From positions 620,001 through 684,000 of the forward strand of contig NZ_FNZG01000001.1 in NCBI RefSeq assembly GCF_900109195.1: a stretch of 64,000 bases of DNA, given 5' to 3'. Position numbers and translations under genes: made by a program. The notes under the pieces were generated by a model. The model was given only the letters and a program-made list of their open reading frames with translations, was not told the origin of the DNA and did not search any database. This stretch comes from Pseudooceanicola nitratireducens. Lineage in GTDB: Bacteria; Pseudomonadota; Alphaproteobacteria; Rhodobacterales; Rhodobacteraceae. Below are positions 1 through 8,762 of the stretch, piece after piece (within the stretch, counting starts at the first letter, position 1; each line of letters begins with the position of its first letter).

Positions 1-617
1 AAATACATGCCGATGTGATGCAGCGTGTGCAGCACCATGGAATTGCCGATCCAGTCGCGCAGCGGCCCGAAGATCGCATCCAGCAGCGACCCATGCCCCA
101 GCCCTTCCGCATAAAGCGCCATGCCGGTCACGATCATGAAGGTCATGCCGACCGTCATGAAGAAGAACATGGCGATCTGTGCCAGAGGGTTGTGGCCGAC
201 GTATTTCTTGGGCGTGCGCTCCAGAAAGGCGTACCATTTGATCTCATGCCAGACCTCGCGCCACCAGGACTTGCGGTGCAGCGGCACGTAGAACATCTGC
301 CGGGCGTGGGAATTGCCCACGAAGGCCCAGTAGATGCGCCCGAAGAAGCCCACGGTCATGATCATCCCGGCGGCAAAATGCGCGAACCGGATATAGCCAA
401 AGACGAACTGATGCGTGGCCTCGGCGATCTGCATCGAGGGCGGGGGCGATCCGATGAACCACCCCGTCACGATCAGGGTCAGGATCGCCGCCGCATTGAT
501 CCAGTGCCACAGGCGCACCGGGGCCTCGTAGACGTAGACGCTGGTGCGGCGGGTGATGGTGCGGCGGTCGGCCTCGGTGGCGTCGCCGGTCAGCTGTGTC
601 GATGAATAATCGCTCAT
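1..617 (-). CDS. hupC: Ni/Fe-hydrogenase b-type cytochrome subunit HupC (3' end beyond window)
   Basis: Diheme cytochrome b that anchors the uptake hydrogenase in the inner membrane and passes electrons from H2 to quinone. I translated it by hand because it has no stop inside the window; about 205 codons are visible. The start ATG overlaps the stop of the preceding small gene (ATGA). The protein opens MSDYSSTQLTGDATEADRRT and then has VYVYEAPVRLWHWINA, the family's entry into the first membrane helix with a heme-ligand His. Further helices follow, with His residues in HQFVFGYIRFAHF and HTLHHIG. It lies after hupS and hupL, as expected for HupC/HyaC/HoxZ. The C-terminus is not seen. Confidence 0.93.
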   Translation of the reverse strand, partial: MSDYSSTQLTGDATEADRRTITRRTSVYVYEAPVRLWHWINAAAILTLIVTGWFIGSPPPSMQIAEATHQFVFGYIRFAHFAAGMIMTVGFFGRIYWAFVGNSHARQMFYVPLHRKSWWREVWHEIKWYAFLERTPKKYVGHNPLAQIAMFFFMTVGMTFMIVTGMALYAEGLGHGSLLDAIFGPLRDWIGNSMVLHTLHHIGMY

Positions 618-817
618 TCCCGCACCTCGTCGCTGTGCCGGCGGGCCTGCCGCCAGGCGATCAGCGCGGCAAGGGCAAGCGCAGCAAGCCCAAGCCCCGC
701 CCCGAAATGCGCCATCCCATGGTCCGACACCGGCGCATGAACCCCATGCGCCAGGGCAGGTCCGGTGAAGCCCAGAAGCACCGTCAGGGTGCAAAGGTAA
801 CGTGCCGTCTGTTTCAT
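614..817 (-). CDS. small His-rich single-span membrane protein between hupL and hupC
   Basis: Unrecognised 67-residue protein. A longer reading from 832 is possible, but the start at 817 is preceded by a strong GGAGGAGAG ribosome site. It begins with a signal-like segment (MKQTARYLCTLTVLLGFTG, then PALA before HG), continues with a short His-rich stretch HGVHAPVSDHGMAHF, one hydrophobic helix of about 18 residues, and an Arg/Glu-rich tail. Its stop overlaps the hupC start, so the two are probably translationally coupled. The ALAH start and spaced histidines recall the N-terminus of HupE/UreJ nickel permeases, but the protein is far too short to be one. A role in nickel handling or complex assembly is only inference from position. 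Confidence 0.7.
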   Translation of the reverse strand: MKQTARYLCTLTVLLGFTGPALAHGVHAPVSDHGMAHFGAGLGLAALALAALIAWRQARRHSDEVRE

Positions 818-837
818 GGTCTCTCCTCCCATCGAGA

Positions 838-2631
838 TCAGCGGACCTTCACTTCGGTCAACTCTTCGCCCTCGGGCGACATGACATGCGTGGAACAGGC
901 CAGGCAGGGGTCGAAACTGTGCAGCGTGCGCAGGATCTCGACCGGTTCTTCCGGGCGTTCCATGGGCGTGTTCATCAGGCTGGCCTCAAACGCGCCGATA
1001 TTGCCGGCGGTGTCGCGGGGCGATCCGTTCCAGGTGGTCGGCACCACGCATTGGTAGTTCTCGATCCGGCCGTCCTTGATCTTGATCCAATGGCCAAGCG
1101 CCCCGCGCGGAGCCTCGGTCGCGCCGACGCCTTTGGCCTCTTTCGGCCAGGTCGAGGGATCCCACTTTTCGATATTCGCCGTGGTTTCGTCGCCGTTCTT
1201 GATGTTCTGCACCAGCTTGTCGAAGAAATGCTTCTGCAAACGACCGCAGTATTCGGATTCCAGCGCCCGCGCGGCGGTGCGTCCCAGGGTCGAGAAGATC
1301 GCCTCCATCGGCAGGTTCATGTCACGCAGGAAGCCGTCGACCTGGTTCTTGATGTCCTCATGGCCCTTGGCATAGCCCACCACGTAGCGGGCAAGGGGGC
1401 CGACCTCCATCGCGTGGCCGCGCCAGCGCGGGGCCTTGATCCAGGAATACTTGGCCGCCTCGTCCAGTTCCTTGATGTTGGTCTTGGTGCCCTTGGCATT
1501 GGGACCCAGTTCGAACTTGGCCTCGGTGACGCCGTCCCAGGGGTGCAGGCCCTTGCCCGGCTCGCCATAGGTGTACCAGGAGTGGTCGACGAATTCCTGC
1601 ACCTGTTCGGGGTCGCGCATGTCGACGTCATGCACCTCGTTGAGGTTGCCGTTGATGATCGCGCCGCGCGGCAGGTGAAGCTGCTCGGGGCTGAAATCAT
1701 TCGGGTTTTCTGGGATGTCGCCATAGGCCAGGCAGGCCTTCGACGACAGGCCGCCGCCATAGAGCCAGCTTTTGTAGAAGCCGCCGATCGCCTTGACGTC
1801 GGGAAGATAGACGTTGCGGTTGAATTCGTCGCACTTGTCGATGATCGAGGACACCAGGTTCAGGCGTTCCATGTTGATCGCGCCGACAGCCCCGGTGGAA
1901 TGCACGTTGATCGGGCAGGGCACGCCGCCGACCAGCCAGTTGGGATGCGGGTTCTTGCCGCCAAAGATCGTGTGGACCTTGACGATTTCCTTCTGCAGGT
2001 CCAGCGCCTCAAGGTAATGGGTCGTGGCCATCAGGTCCGCCTCGGGCGGGAGAAGATAGGCAGGGTTGTCCCAATAGCCGTTCTTGAACAGGCCCAGCTG
2101 ACCGGATTCCACGAACTTCTTCAGGCGGTTCTGCACGTCGCGGAAATAGCCCGGGCTGGACAGCGGATGCGACGGGCTGACGGCCTGCTGCAGTTCCGAC
2201 GTGGCCTTGGGATCGGCGCGCAGCGCGTTGACCGGGTTCACCCAGTCCAGCGCATGCAGGTGGTAGAAATGCACGACGTGGTCGTGGATTTCCAGGTTCA
2301 GCTGCATGATGTTCCGGATCGAATTGGCATTGTCCGGGATCTTGATGTCCAGCGCGTCTTCCACCGCCCGGACCGAGGTCAGCGCATGGGTGCCGGTGCA
2401 GACGCCGCAGATCCGTTCGGTAAAGGCCCAGGCGTCGCGCGGATCGCGGCCCTTCAGGATCACTTCCAGCCCGCGCCACATGGTCCCGGTCGAGACCGCA
2501 TTGCGGATGACGCCCTGGTCGTCCACGTTCACTTCGCAGCGCATGTGGCCTTCGATCCGGGTGACCGGGTCGACGACGATCCGCTTGCCGGAATTGTCTA
2601 GCTCAAAGCCGTTAGGGGTTTGAATGACCAT
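838..2631 (-). CDS. hupL: uptake [NiFe]-hydrogenase large subunit HupL
   Basis: Catalytic subunit of the membrane-bound H2-oxidising hydrogenase, 597 residues. The four cysteines that bind the NiFe(CN)2CO site are visible: C75 and C78 in [11 protein letters not shown] and C576 and C579 in DPCLACSTH. After the last His (H582) there is a 15-residue C-terminal extension (starting VMSPEGEE) of the kind removed by the HupD/HyaD endopeptidase after nickel insertion, so this is the maturable enzyme and not the sensor. It starts 3 bp after the hupS stop and is followed by the small membrane gene and hupC. A group 1 oxygen-tolerant uptake hydrogenase is the best reading, given the partner small subunit. 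Confidence 0.98.
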   Translation of the reverse strand: MVIQTPNGFELDNSGKRIVVDPVTRIEGHMRCEVNVDDQGVIRNAVSTGTMWRGLEVILKGRDPRDAWAFTERICGVCTGTHALTSVRAVEDALDIKIPDNANSIRNIMQLNLEIHDHVVHFYHLHALDWVNPVNALRADPKATSELQQAVSPSHPLSSPGYFRDVQNRLKKFVESGQLGLFKNGYWDNPAYLLPPEADLMATTHYLEALDLQKEIVKVHTIFGGKNPHPNWLVGGVPCPINVHSTGAVGAINMERLNLVSSIIDKCDEFNRNVYLPDVKAIGGFYKSWLYGGGLSSKACLAYGDIPENPNDFSPEQLHLPRGAIINGNLNEVHDVDMRDPEQVQEFVDHSWYTYGEPGKGLHPWDGVTEAKFELGPNAKGTKTNIKELDEAAKYSWIKAPRWRGHAMEVGPLARYVVGYAKGHEDIKNQVDGFLRDMNLPMEAIFSTLGRTAARALESEYCGRLQKHFFDKLVQNIKNGDETTANIEKWDPSTWPKEAKGVGATEAPRGALGHWIKIKDGRIENYQCVVPTTWNGSPRDTAGNIGAFEASLMNTPMERPEEPVEILRTLHSFDPCLACSTHVMSPEGEELTEVKVR

Positions 2632-2634
2632 GGG

Positions 2635-3729
2635 TTACGCCTCCTCGCGGGATCTGGTGTCCTGCGTCTTTCTCTGTGCGGATTTCAGGGCGGAAATGGC
2701 GGCATGGGCGGCGATACCGGTGCCCACGACGCCGGCGGCGGCCAGGCCGACCTGATCTGCGTTCTTCTCGACCCCGAACTGGGTCAGATCGGTGACGCGG
2801 TTGTAGAAGGACCCCTGATCCCAGAAGCCATCCTCGGAACAGCCGATACAGCCGTGGCCCGACTGGATCGGGAAGGACGTGCCTTCGTTCCAGCGCACCG
2901 TCGAACAGGCGTTGTAGGTGGTCGGACCCTTGCAGCCCATCTTGTACAGGCAATAGCCCTTGCGCGCGTTTTCGTCGTCCCATTCCTCGACGAACTGACC
3001 GGCGTCGAAATGCGGACGGCGATAGCATTTGTCGTGGATGCGCTGTCCATAGAACATCGCCGGGCGGCCCTGGCGGTCAAGCTCGGGCAGGCGGTCGAAG
3101 GTCAGCATATAGGTGATGACGCCGGTCATGACCTCGGCAATGGGCGGGCAGCCCGGCACCTTGATGATCGGCTTGTCGGTGATGACCTTGTGCACCGGCG
3201 TGGCGCGGGTCGGGTTCGGTTTCGCCGCCTGTACGCAGCCATAGGAGGCACAGGCCCCCCAGCTGATGATCGCCTTGGCGTCCTTGGCGGCATATTTCAG
3301 TTTTTCGACAAAGGGCTTGCCGCCCGAAATGCAGAACATCCCGTCTTCGTTCAGGGGCGGGTTGCCCTCGACCGCAAGGATATAGTTGCCCTTGTATTTC
3401 TCGATGGTGTCGCGCATCGCCTCTTCGGCGGCGTGACCTGCGGCGGCCATCAGCGTGTCGTCGTAATCCAGGCTGATCATCGACAGCACCACATCCTTGG
3501 CCAGCGGATGGGCCGAGCGGATGAACGATTCCGAACAGCAGGTGCATTCCAGCCCGTGCACCCAGATCACCGGCGTGCGCGGCTTGGTTTCCATCGCATG
3601 GGCGATCTTGGGCACGAAGGCCGGGCCCAGGCCAAGCGCCGAGGCGGTCAGCGAACAATATTTCATGAAGCTGCGGCGGGTGATCCCCTGCCGCCTCATG
3701 ACGTCGTAGAAGGTCTCGATCTGGCTCAA
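2635..3729 (-). CDS. hupS: uptake [NiFe]-hydrogenase small subunit HupS, six-Cys proximal cluster
   Basis: Fe-S electron-transfer subunit, 364 residues, exported with HupL by the Tat pathway. The twin-arginine motif TRRSFMK (17-23) is followed by a probable cleavage after A45. Cysteines 62, 64, 65, 160, 165 and 194 correspond to mature positions 17, 19, 20, 115, 120 and 149, the six ligands known to hold the [4Fe-3S] proximal cluster in oxygen-tolerant enzymes such as E. coli Hyd-1; standard enzymes have Gly at 19 and 120. A C-terminal hydrophobic anchor ([19 protein letters not shown]) precedes a basic tail. The start is TTG, supported by GGAGGA just upstream and by the position of the Tat signal. 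Confidence 0.97.
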   Translation of the reverse strand: MSQIETFYDVMRRQGITRRSFMKYCSLTASALGLGPAFVPKIAHAMETKPRTPVIWVHGLECTCCSESFIRSAHPLAKDVVLSMISLDYDDTLMAAAGHAAEEAMRDTIEKYKGNYILAVEGNPPLNEDGMFCISGGKPFVEKLKYAAKDAKAIISWGACASYGCVQAAKPNPTRATPVHKVITDKPIIKVPGCPPIAEVMTGVITYMLTFDRLPELDRQGRPAMFYGQRIHDKCYRRPHFDAGQFVEEWDDENARKGYCLYKMGCKGPTTYNACSTVRWNEGTSFPIQSGHGCIGCSEDGFWDQGSFYNRVTDLTQFGVEKNADQVGLAAAGVVGTGIAAHAAISALKSAQRKTQDTRSREEA

Positions 3730-3862
3730 GGCTGGCTCCTCCGTTCCCCTGGGGACCGGGCCAAAGGCGCAACGGTCCCGTCCTGATCGGCACAGGATCG
3801 CGCGTATGCCGGTGCATGCAGAGGGAAAAGGAACGCCCGGGCGCGGCCGGCGAATTTCAGTT

Positions 3863-3880
3863 TGTATTCAGGGGTATACA
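3863..3880. promoter_or_regulatory. inverted repeat TGTAT-N8-ATACA upstream of hupS
   Basis: A perfect 5-bp inverted repeat (TGTAT, 8 bases, ATACA) in the 219-bp gap between hypF and hupS, about 135-150 bp upstream of the hupS TTG start. It is one of the few A+T-rich patches there. In Rhodobacter capsulatus the response regulator HupR acts upstream of hupS at a TTG-N5-CAA sequence, which this does not match, so the binding protein is unknown. Confidence 0.35.
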
Positions 3881-3948
3881 GGGCGGTTTTGACGGGGATT
3901 TCGCAGCCGCATCCGGAAGCCTCTTGTCCGGGCGCGGGGCGGCGCCGG

Positions 3949-6204
3949 TCAGCGGCTTTCCAGCTGCGCCAGCGCCACCAGCGCCTGCCCAAAGGCCAGC
4001 CCGCCGTCATTGGCCGGCACCTCGCGCGGCAGGCACAGCTGATATCCGTCCAGCCTCAGGGTCATTTCCCGCAGCAGCCGCGCGTTCTGGAAACACCCGC
4101 CCGACAGCGCGATGACCCGCGTGCCGGCCTCATCCGCCGCCGCCCGTGCCGCCGTGGCGAAGGCTTCGGCCAGCCCGGCGTGGAAACGCGCCGCGATGAC
4201 ACCGGGGACGACGCCCATGTCCAAGTCCTCGGCCATAGCCCGGATCATCGGCGCGGGGTCGATCTCGGCCCCTTCGATAGACATCGCATAGCCCCCAGCA
4301 CCAATCGGCTGATCCGCCAGATCGGCCAGCGCCTCAAGTCGCATCGCCGCCTCGCCCTCGTAACTCTGACCCATGGGGCAGATCCCCAGGCACCCCGCCA
4401 CCGCATCGAACAGCCGCCCCGCGCTGGAGGATGCCGGGGCATTCACGCCAGAGCCCGCCACCTGCCGCGCCAGCGCAAGCGGGGCCTGCGGGAACAATCG
4501 CCCGGCCAGATCGCCCAGCCCCGCCTGGTCCAGCCGCACCAGCGCATTGCGCCAGGGTTCCGCCTGCGCCCGGTCGCCGCCAATCAGCGGGGCAGGGCGC
4601 AGCGCCGCCACCCGACGGACGGCGCGATAATCGCCCAGCAGGACCTCTCCGCCCCAGATCGAGCCGTCCGGCCCCAGGCCCAGCCCGTCCAGGATCACGC
4701 CGACGGCCCTGTCGTCCGGCGTTTCGGGGTGCCACCCGGCCTCACCCAAGGCGGCGGCCATATGAGCGTGGTGATGCTGCACCTCGATCAGCCTCAGCCC
4801 CTCGGCCTCGGCCCGCGCGCGCCCGTGGCGCGTGGCGCGGAAGTCCGGATGCAGATCCACCGCCACCGCCTGCGGCGCGTGGTCGAACAGAGCCGCATAG
4901 TCCCGGTCCGCCTGCTGAAAGGCCTCCCAGGTCAGGGCCTCGTCCAGCTCTCCCAGGTGGTGACCCAAAAGTGCGCGGCCGCCCTTCACCAGGCAGATCG
5001 CGGATTTCATCTGCCCGCCATAGGCCACCACCTGCGCGTCGGGCAGCCCTTTTGGCAACGGCAGCGTCCCCGGAACCCGCCCCCGCGCGCGGCGCAGCAC
5101 CATGGGCGGATCCGCGCGCTCGACCGAATCGTCCAGCCGCCGCGCAATGTCGCGGTCGTGCATCAGGAAGCCGTCGACAAACCCCGCCAGTTTCTCGCGC
5201 GCGTCGGCGTTGCCGATCACCTGCGGCTGCCCCGAAAGATTGCCGCTGGTCATCACCAGGGGCCGGTCCATCGCATCGCACAACAGATGGTGCAGCGGCG
5301 TATAGGGCAGCATCCAGCCCAGCTGCACCTGCCCGGGGGCCAGCGCCTCGGGAAGCGCCGCGCCCCCCTTGCGCAGCAGGACAATCGGCGCGGCGGGGTC
5401 CCTCAGGCGCTGCTCCTCGGCCTCTGTGACCTGCGCATGGCGCTTCACCAACTCAAGCCCCGCCATCAGCGCCAGCGGCTTGCCGGGCCGGTGCTTGCGC
5501 GCCCGCAGCAGGTCAATCGCCCCGGTATTCGTGGCATCCACACACAGATGAAACCCGCCCAGGCCCTTGATTGCCAGAACCTTCCCCGCGCGCAGGGCCT
5601 CTGCCGCAAGGGCGACCGCGTCACCGTCCTGCGCGCCGCGCTCCCCCTCGAACCACAGGCGCGGGCCGCAGGCGGGGCAGGCTATGGGTTGGGCGTGGAA
5701 CCTTCGGTCGCCGGGATCGGCGTATTCCCCGGCGCATTCAGGGCAAAGCGTGAACCCCGCCATGGTCGTCTGCGCCCGGTCATAGGGCAGGGCCTTCAGG
5801 ATCGAAAACCTCGGCCCGCAATTGGTGCAATTGGCAAAGGCATATCCCTGCCGCCGCCCGGCGCTGCGGATTTCCTCGGCGCAGTCGGGGCAGGTGGCCG
5901 CATCCGGCGTAACGCCGGTCTCGGCCCCTGCGGGGCCCGAGGCGCGGATCTCAAACTCCGCGCTCTCCTCAGGCTCCCACTCCGTCCCCTCTACCGCGAC
6001 CACCCGCGCCAGCGCCGGGGCCTCGGCGACCAGAGCGACCTCGAACGCCCCCAGATCGCCACCCGCCACCGCAATCAAAACGCCCTCGGCATCGTTCAGC
6101 ACCCAGCCGCGCAGCCCCATCCGCTGCGCCAGTTGCCAGACAAAGGGGCGGAACCCCACCCCCTGAACCTGGCCGCGTACCCGGATCAGCCGCCCCTTAG
6201 CCAC
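3949..6204 (-). CDS. hypF: carbamoyltransferase HypF, hydrogenase maturation
   Basis: Uses carbamoyl phosphate and ATP to make the carbamoyl group that HypE turns into the cyanide ligands of the NiFe site. The 751-residue length is normal. Domains in order: acylphosphatase (about 5-90, with VRGQVQGVGFRPFVW), two zinc fingers built from CPDC/CTNC and CPEC/CPAC pairs, a YrdC-like ATP-binding domain (IKGLGGFHLCVDATN and on), and a C-terminal Kae1-like domain with the metal-binding run VQHHHAHMAAALGE. The start is GTG with AGAGG upstream. It lies between the sensor genes hupTUV and the structural genes hupSL, as in R. capsulatus, and probably serves both hydrogenases. Confidence 0.97.
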   Translation of the reverse strand: MAKGRLIRVRGQVQGVGFRPFVWQLAQRMGLRGWVLNDAEGVLIAVAGGDLGAFEVALVAEAPALARVVAVEGTEWEPEESAEFEIRASGPAGAETGVTPDAATCPDCAEEIRSAGRRQGYAFANCTNCGPRFSILKALPYDRAQTTMAGFTLCPECAGEYADPGDRRFHAQPIACPACGPRLWFEGERGAQDGDAVALAAEALRAGKVLAIKGLGGFHLCVDATNTGAIDLLRARKHRPGKPLALMAGLELVKRHAQVTEAEEQRLRDPAAPIVLLRKGGAALPEALAPGQVQLGWMLPYTPLHHLLCDAMDRPLVMTSGNLSGQPQVIGNADAREKLAGFVDGFLMHDRDIARRLDDSVERADPPMVLRRARGRVPGTLPLPKGLPDAQVVAYGGQMKSAICLVKGGRALLGHHLGELDEALTWEAFQQADRDYAALFDHAPQAVAVDLHPDFRATRHGRARAEAEGLRLIEVQHHHAHMAAALGEAGWHPETPDDRAVGVILDGLGLGPDGSIWGGEVLLGDYRAVRRVAALRPAPLIGGDRAQAEPWRNALVRLDQAGLGDLAGRLFPQAPLALARQVAGSGVNAPASSSAGRLFDAVAGCLGICPMGQSYEGEAAMRLEALADLADQPIGAGGYAMSIEGAEIDPAPMIRAMAEDLDMGVVPGVIAARFHAGLAEAFATAARAAADEAGTRVIALSGGCFQNARLLREMTLRLDGYQLCLPREVPANDGGLAFGQALVALAQLESR

Positions 6205-6212
6205 GCCCTGCC

Positions 6213-6308
6213 TCTTTGGTTTTTACAAATATCCCTCGGGGGTCGCCGTCTGGGCCACAGGCCCGGACGGGGAAGGGGGCAGACAGCCCCCTGTGCGGCT
6301 TGCCGCAC
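6213..6308 (-). repeat. three-hairpin intergenic palindromic element between hupV and hypF
   Basis: In the 132-bp hupV-hypF gap three perfect or near-perfect hairpins stand side by side: 6293-6308 (GTGCGGC/GCCGCAC), 6274-6292 (AGGGGGC/GCCCCCT) and 6247-6269 (CGTC-GGGCC/GGCCC-GACG). Read on the minus strand they are followed by CCCCCGAGGGATATTTGTAA and a purine-rich end. From memory, hairpins followed by a CCC-GAG-GATATTT tail recur between genes in Rhodobacterales, so this looks like a dispersed REP-like element. It could attenuate transcription or be a processing site inside the hup operon. Confidence 0.6.
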
Positions 6309-6336
6309 TCCTGCGCGCCCTTTCCGCCCAGACCGG

Positions 6337-7767
6337 TCAATGAACCGTGCAGACCATGCAGGGATCGAAACTCCGCACGATATGCTGCACCGAAAGGGGC
6401 GTTTCCTCGCCCGCGCCGACCTTGGCCCCGACAAGGGCGGCCTCGACCGGGCCGGGGGTGCCGCCCGCATCGCGGGGGCTGAAATTCCAGGTCGTCGGCG
6501 CGATGATCTGATAGCCCGCGATCCTGCCCTTCTCGACCCGCAGCCAATGACCAAGCGATCCGCGCGCGGCCTCGACCAGGCCCGCGCCCTGTCCGTCGCG
6601 CAGGGTGGGGGCGGGATCCATGAACCGCGCCTCGGGGTCCAGCGCGGCGGCCCAACCTTCCAGAAGGATCTGCGTCCGCGCAATTTCCAGCAGCCGCCCG
6701 GCAATCCGCGCCCGCACCGATCCTTCCGCCGCCAGCGCCAGGGCAAGCGGGTGGCCGTCGACCACCTGCCGCGCCAGGGCCCCGACCTCGACCACCGCGC
6801 CGCCCAGGCGGGGGGCCTTGCACCAGGAATAGGCCGGATCGCGCATGTCCTCGTCCGGCACGGTCGCGCCCTGCGTGGGATGCGCGGTGTCGCCCAGCAT
6901 CCAGGCGTGGCTCAGATCCTCGACGATCAGCGCGGGATCGACCGGCCCCGTCGCGCCGTTCTGCCAGAGCCCGCGGGAAAAGCCGGGACCATCGGGCAGG
7001 GGATAGGCCCCGAAGGACATGTAGCGGCGCGGCCCCTGACCGATCTTTTCCAGCCCCAGGTCGCGGGCGATGCGGAAGAACAGCGCCGCATCGCCGCCCT
7101 CCCAGGCGTCCAGCTGATCGACGGTTTCCAGCGCGGCGAAAGCCTCGACCGGGGCGTCAAACAGCGCCTCTTCCAGGTAGCGGCGGAAAGCGCGCAGCGT
7201 GGCCAGGATCCGCACCCGGTCGCGCGCATCGGGGGTCTTGGTGACGCCTCCGGGCTGGATGGCCAGAGTATGCGGCCACTTGCCCCCCAGAAGCCCCGAG
7301 ATATGCATCAACCGCGCCCGCGCCTCGGCCGTCACCCGTGCCGCCGACCCTTCCATCGCGGTGAATCGCGCCACCGCCCGATCGTGCCAGGCCCGGCCCG
7401 CATAGGCAGGGCGGGCGAAATCCGGCATGAAGAACAGGTTGAAATGGGTCACATGGTCGGCCAGGTTTTCCACCCCATGCAGGATCGCCGCCGCCAGCGC
7501 CCCCTGAGGCGCCATCGCATGGCCCCCCGCCGCCCCGAGCGCCAGCGCGGCCGCCGCCGACTGGCTGACCGAGCATATCCCGCAGATCCGTGGCGTCAGG
7601 GTCAGCGCGTCGCGCGGGTCCTTGCCCAGCAACATCATCTCGAACCCGCGGAACAGGGGTGAATTGGCATAGGCCGCCGCGACCTGGCCGTCGCGGATAT
7701 CAAGGCGGATTTCCAGATCGCCCTCGACCCGGTTGAAGGGGCCGACCAGAAGCTGACGGTCCGTCAT
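6337..7767 (-). CDS. hupV: regulatory (H2-sensing) hydrogenase large subunit HupV
   Basis: Large subunit of the soluble hydrogenase that senses H2 and controls hup expression, 476 residues. NiFe-binding cysteines are C62/C65 (RICGICSVSQ) and C470/C473 (DPCMVCTVH). The protein stops exactly at the final His, with no C-terminal extension; the lack of a cleavable tail is characteristic of HupV/HoxC sensors. The start at 7767 was chosen because it overlaps the hupU stop (ATGA) and gives the family N-terminus (LVGPFNRVEGDLEI); a longer reading to 8037 would cover hupU in another frame. Confidence 0.96.
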   Translation of the reverse strand: MTDRQLLVGPFNRVEGDLEIRLDIRDGQVAAAYANSPLFRGFEMMLLGKDPRDALTLTPRICGICSVSQSAAAALALGAAGGHAMAPQGALAAAILHGVENLADHVTHFNLFFMPDFARPAYAGRAWHDRAVARFTAMEGSAARVTAEARARLMHISGLLGGKWPHTLAIQPGGVTKTPDARDRVRILATLRAFRRYLEEALFDAPVEAFAALETVDQLDAWEGGDAALFFRIARDLGLEKIGQGPRRYMSFGAYPLPDGPGFSRGLWQNGATGPVDPALIVEDLSHAWMLGDTAHPTQGATVPDEDMRDPAYSWCKAPRLGGAVVEVGALARQVVDGHPLALALAAEGSVRARIAGRLLEIARTQILLEGWAAALDPEARFMDPAPTLRDGQGAGLVEAARGSLGHWLRVEKGRIAGYQIIAPTTWNFSPRDAGGTPGPVEAALVGAKVGAGEETPLSVQHIVRSFDPCMVCTVH

Positions 7768-8762
7768 GGCTTGCGCCCCCCGCCGGGCGGCACCCGGATG
7801 CGGTCGGAATGGGCGTTGGCCTCGATCCGCTTGGGGGTTGCGGCCTTGGACAGCGACGCCAGCGCCATGAACCAGGCCTTTGGCATGTCCGAGGGCAGGC
7901 CCACGGGGATCCCCGCGATGGTCGGTGTCTCGGTAAAGGGATGGCGCGGTTCCTCGAACTCGGGCGCGGTGCAGTTGATGCAGGGGTATCCCCCCCGGGT
8001 GCAGGACCCGCTGCCGTTCCAGGGCCGGATGTTGCAATCGCCATGGGCCTGGGTGCCGACACAGCCCAGATGTTCCATCATGCAGCCAAGTTCTGACAGT
8101 TCCCGCGCGCTGGCCTTGTATTCGTAGAATTCGTTTTTCGGACAGGCGTGGTGGACAAGGTGATCGGCGTAGAACCGGGGGCGGCCCAGGTCGTCCAGAT
8201 CGCCTTCGCCCAGCTTGTCCTCGGCCAGCAGAAGCAGGGTTTCGGTGACCCAGTCGGGATGCGTCGGGCAGCCCGCCACGTTGATCACCGGCCGCCCGGA
8301 CCGGGCGCGGAAGCCTTCTGCCAGGGCCCCGCCGCGCAGCTTACCGTCATAGGCCAGGCCGACGGCCCCGGCAGGGTTCCCCCCGGCGGACGTCACACCG
8401 CCATAGGCCGCGCAGGTGCCCACGGCCACCACGTCGCGCGCCAGCGGGGCCAGCGCCCGCACCCAGTCCAGCATCGACCGGCCCGTGCCCGCCAGCATGT
8501 GAAACCGCCCCGTGCCCTTGGGGCCTGTCACGATGGATCCTTCGACGCAAAGCACGTCCAGCACCTGTTCTCCCGCCTCGATGGCGGCCAGAAGGCGGCG
8601 CACCTCGTCCCCCGTCTGGACCGAGACGGAGGGGTGCCACAGCACCTCGATCCCCGCATCGGCCAGAAGGTCGAAAACATTCGGGTCCTCGGCACAAAGC
8701 AGCGACATCGTGCAGCCGCCGCAGCCCGCCGATTGCAGCCAGAGCATGTTCATGCGCTTCAT
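7764..8762 (-). CDS. hupU: regulatory hydrogenase small subunit HupU
   Basis: Fe-S subunit of the H2 sensor, 332 residues. It has no Tat signal, as expected for a cytoplasmic sensor. The proximal-cluster motif near the N-terminus is [10 protein letters not shown], the ordinary CxxC form, in contrast to the CTCC of HupS. Other cluster ligands are visible in [19 protein letters not shown] and the C-terminal cysteine-rich stretch ([27 protein letters not shown]). I chose the start [10 protein letters not shown] at 8762 because it overlaps the hupT stop (ATGA) and removes a 14-residue extension that does not look like the family. Confidence 0.95.
   Translation of the reverse strand: MKRMNMLWLQSAGCGGCTMSLLCAEDPNVFDLLADAGIEVLWHPSVSVQTGDEVRRLLAAIEAGEQVLDVLCVEGSIVTGPKGTGRFHMLAGTGRSMLDWVRALAPLARDVVAVGTCAAYGGVTSAGGNPAGAVGLAYDGKLRGGALAEGFRARSGRPVINVAGCPTHPDWVTETLLLLAEDKLGEGDLDDLGRPRFYADHLVHHACPKNEFYEYKASARELSELGCMMEHLGCVGTQAHGDCNIRPWNGSGSCTRGGYPCINCTAPEFEEPRHPFTETPTIAGIPVGLPSDMPKAWFMALASLSKAATPKRIEANAHSDRIRVPPGGGRKP

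Noticed and set aside
802-2601. 599-codon open frame on the plus strand opposite hupL
   Set aside because: G+C-rich shadow of hupL: no domain, His/Asp/Gly-rich repeats typical of antisense frames, while the minus strand encodes a complete hydrogenase subunit.
3730-3948. Sigma-54 promoter upstream of hupS
   Set aside because: No GG-N10-GC pair with the TGGC/TTGC context was found on the minus strand; R. capsulatus hupS also uses sigma-70.
3862-7662. 1266-codon open frame on the plus strand opposite hypF and hupV
   Set aside because: Arg/Pro/Gln-rich antisense shadow spanning two clear genes and their gap.
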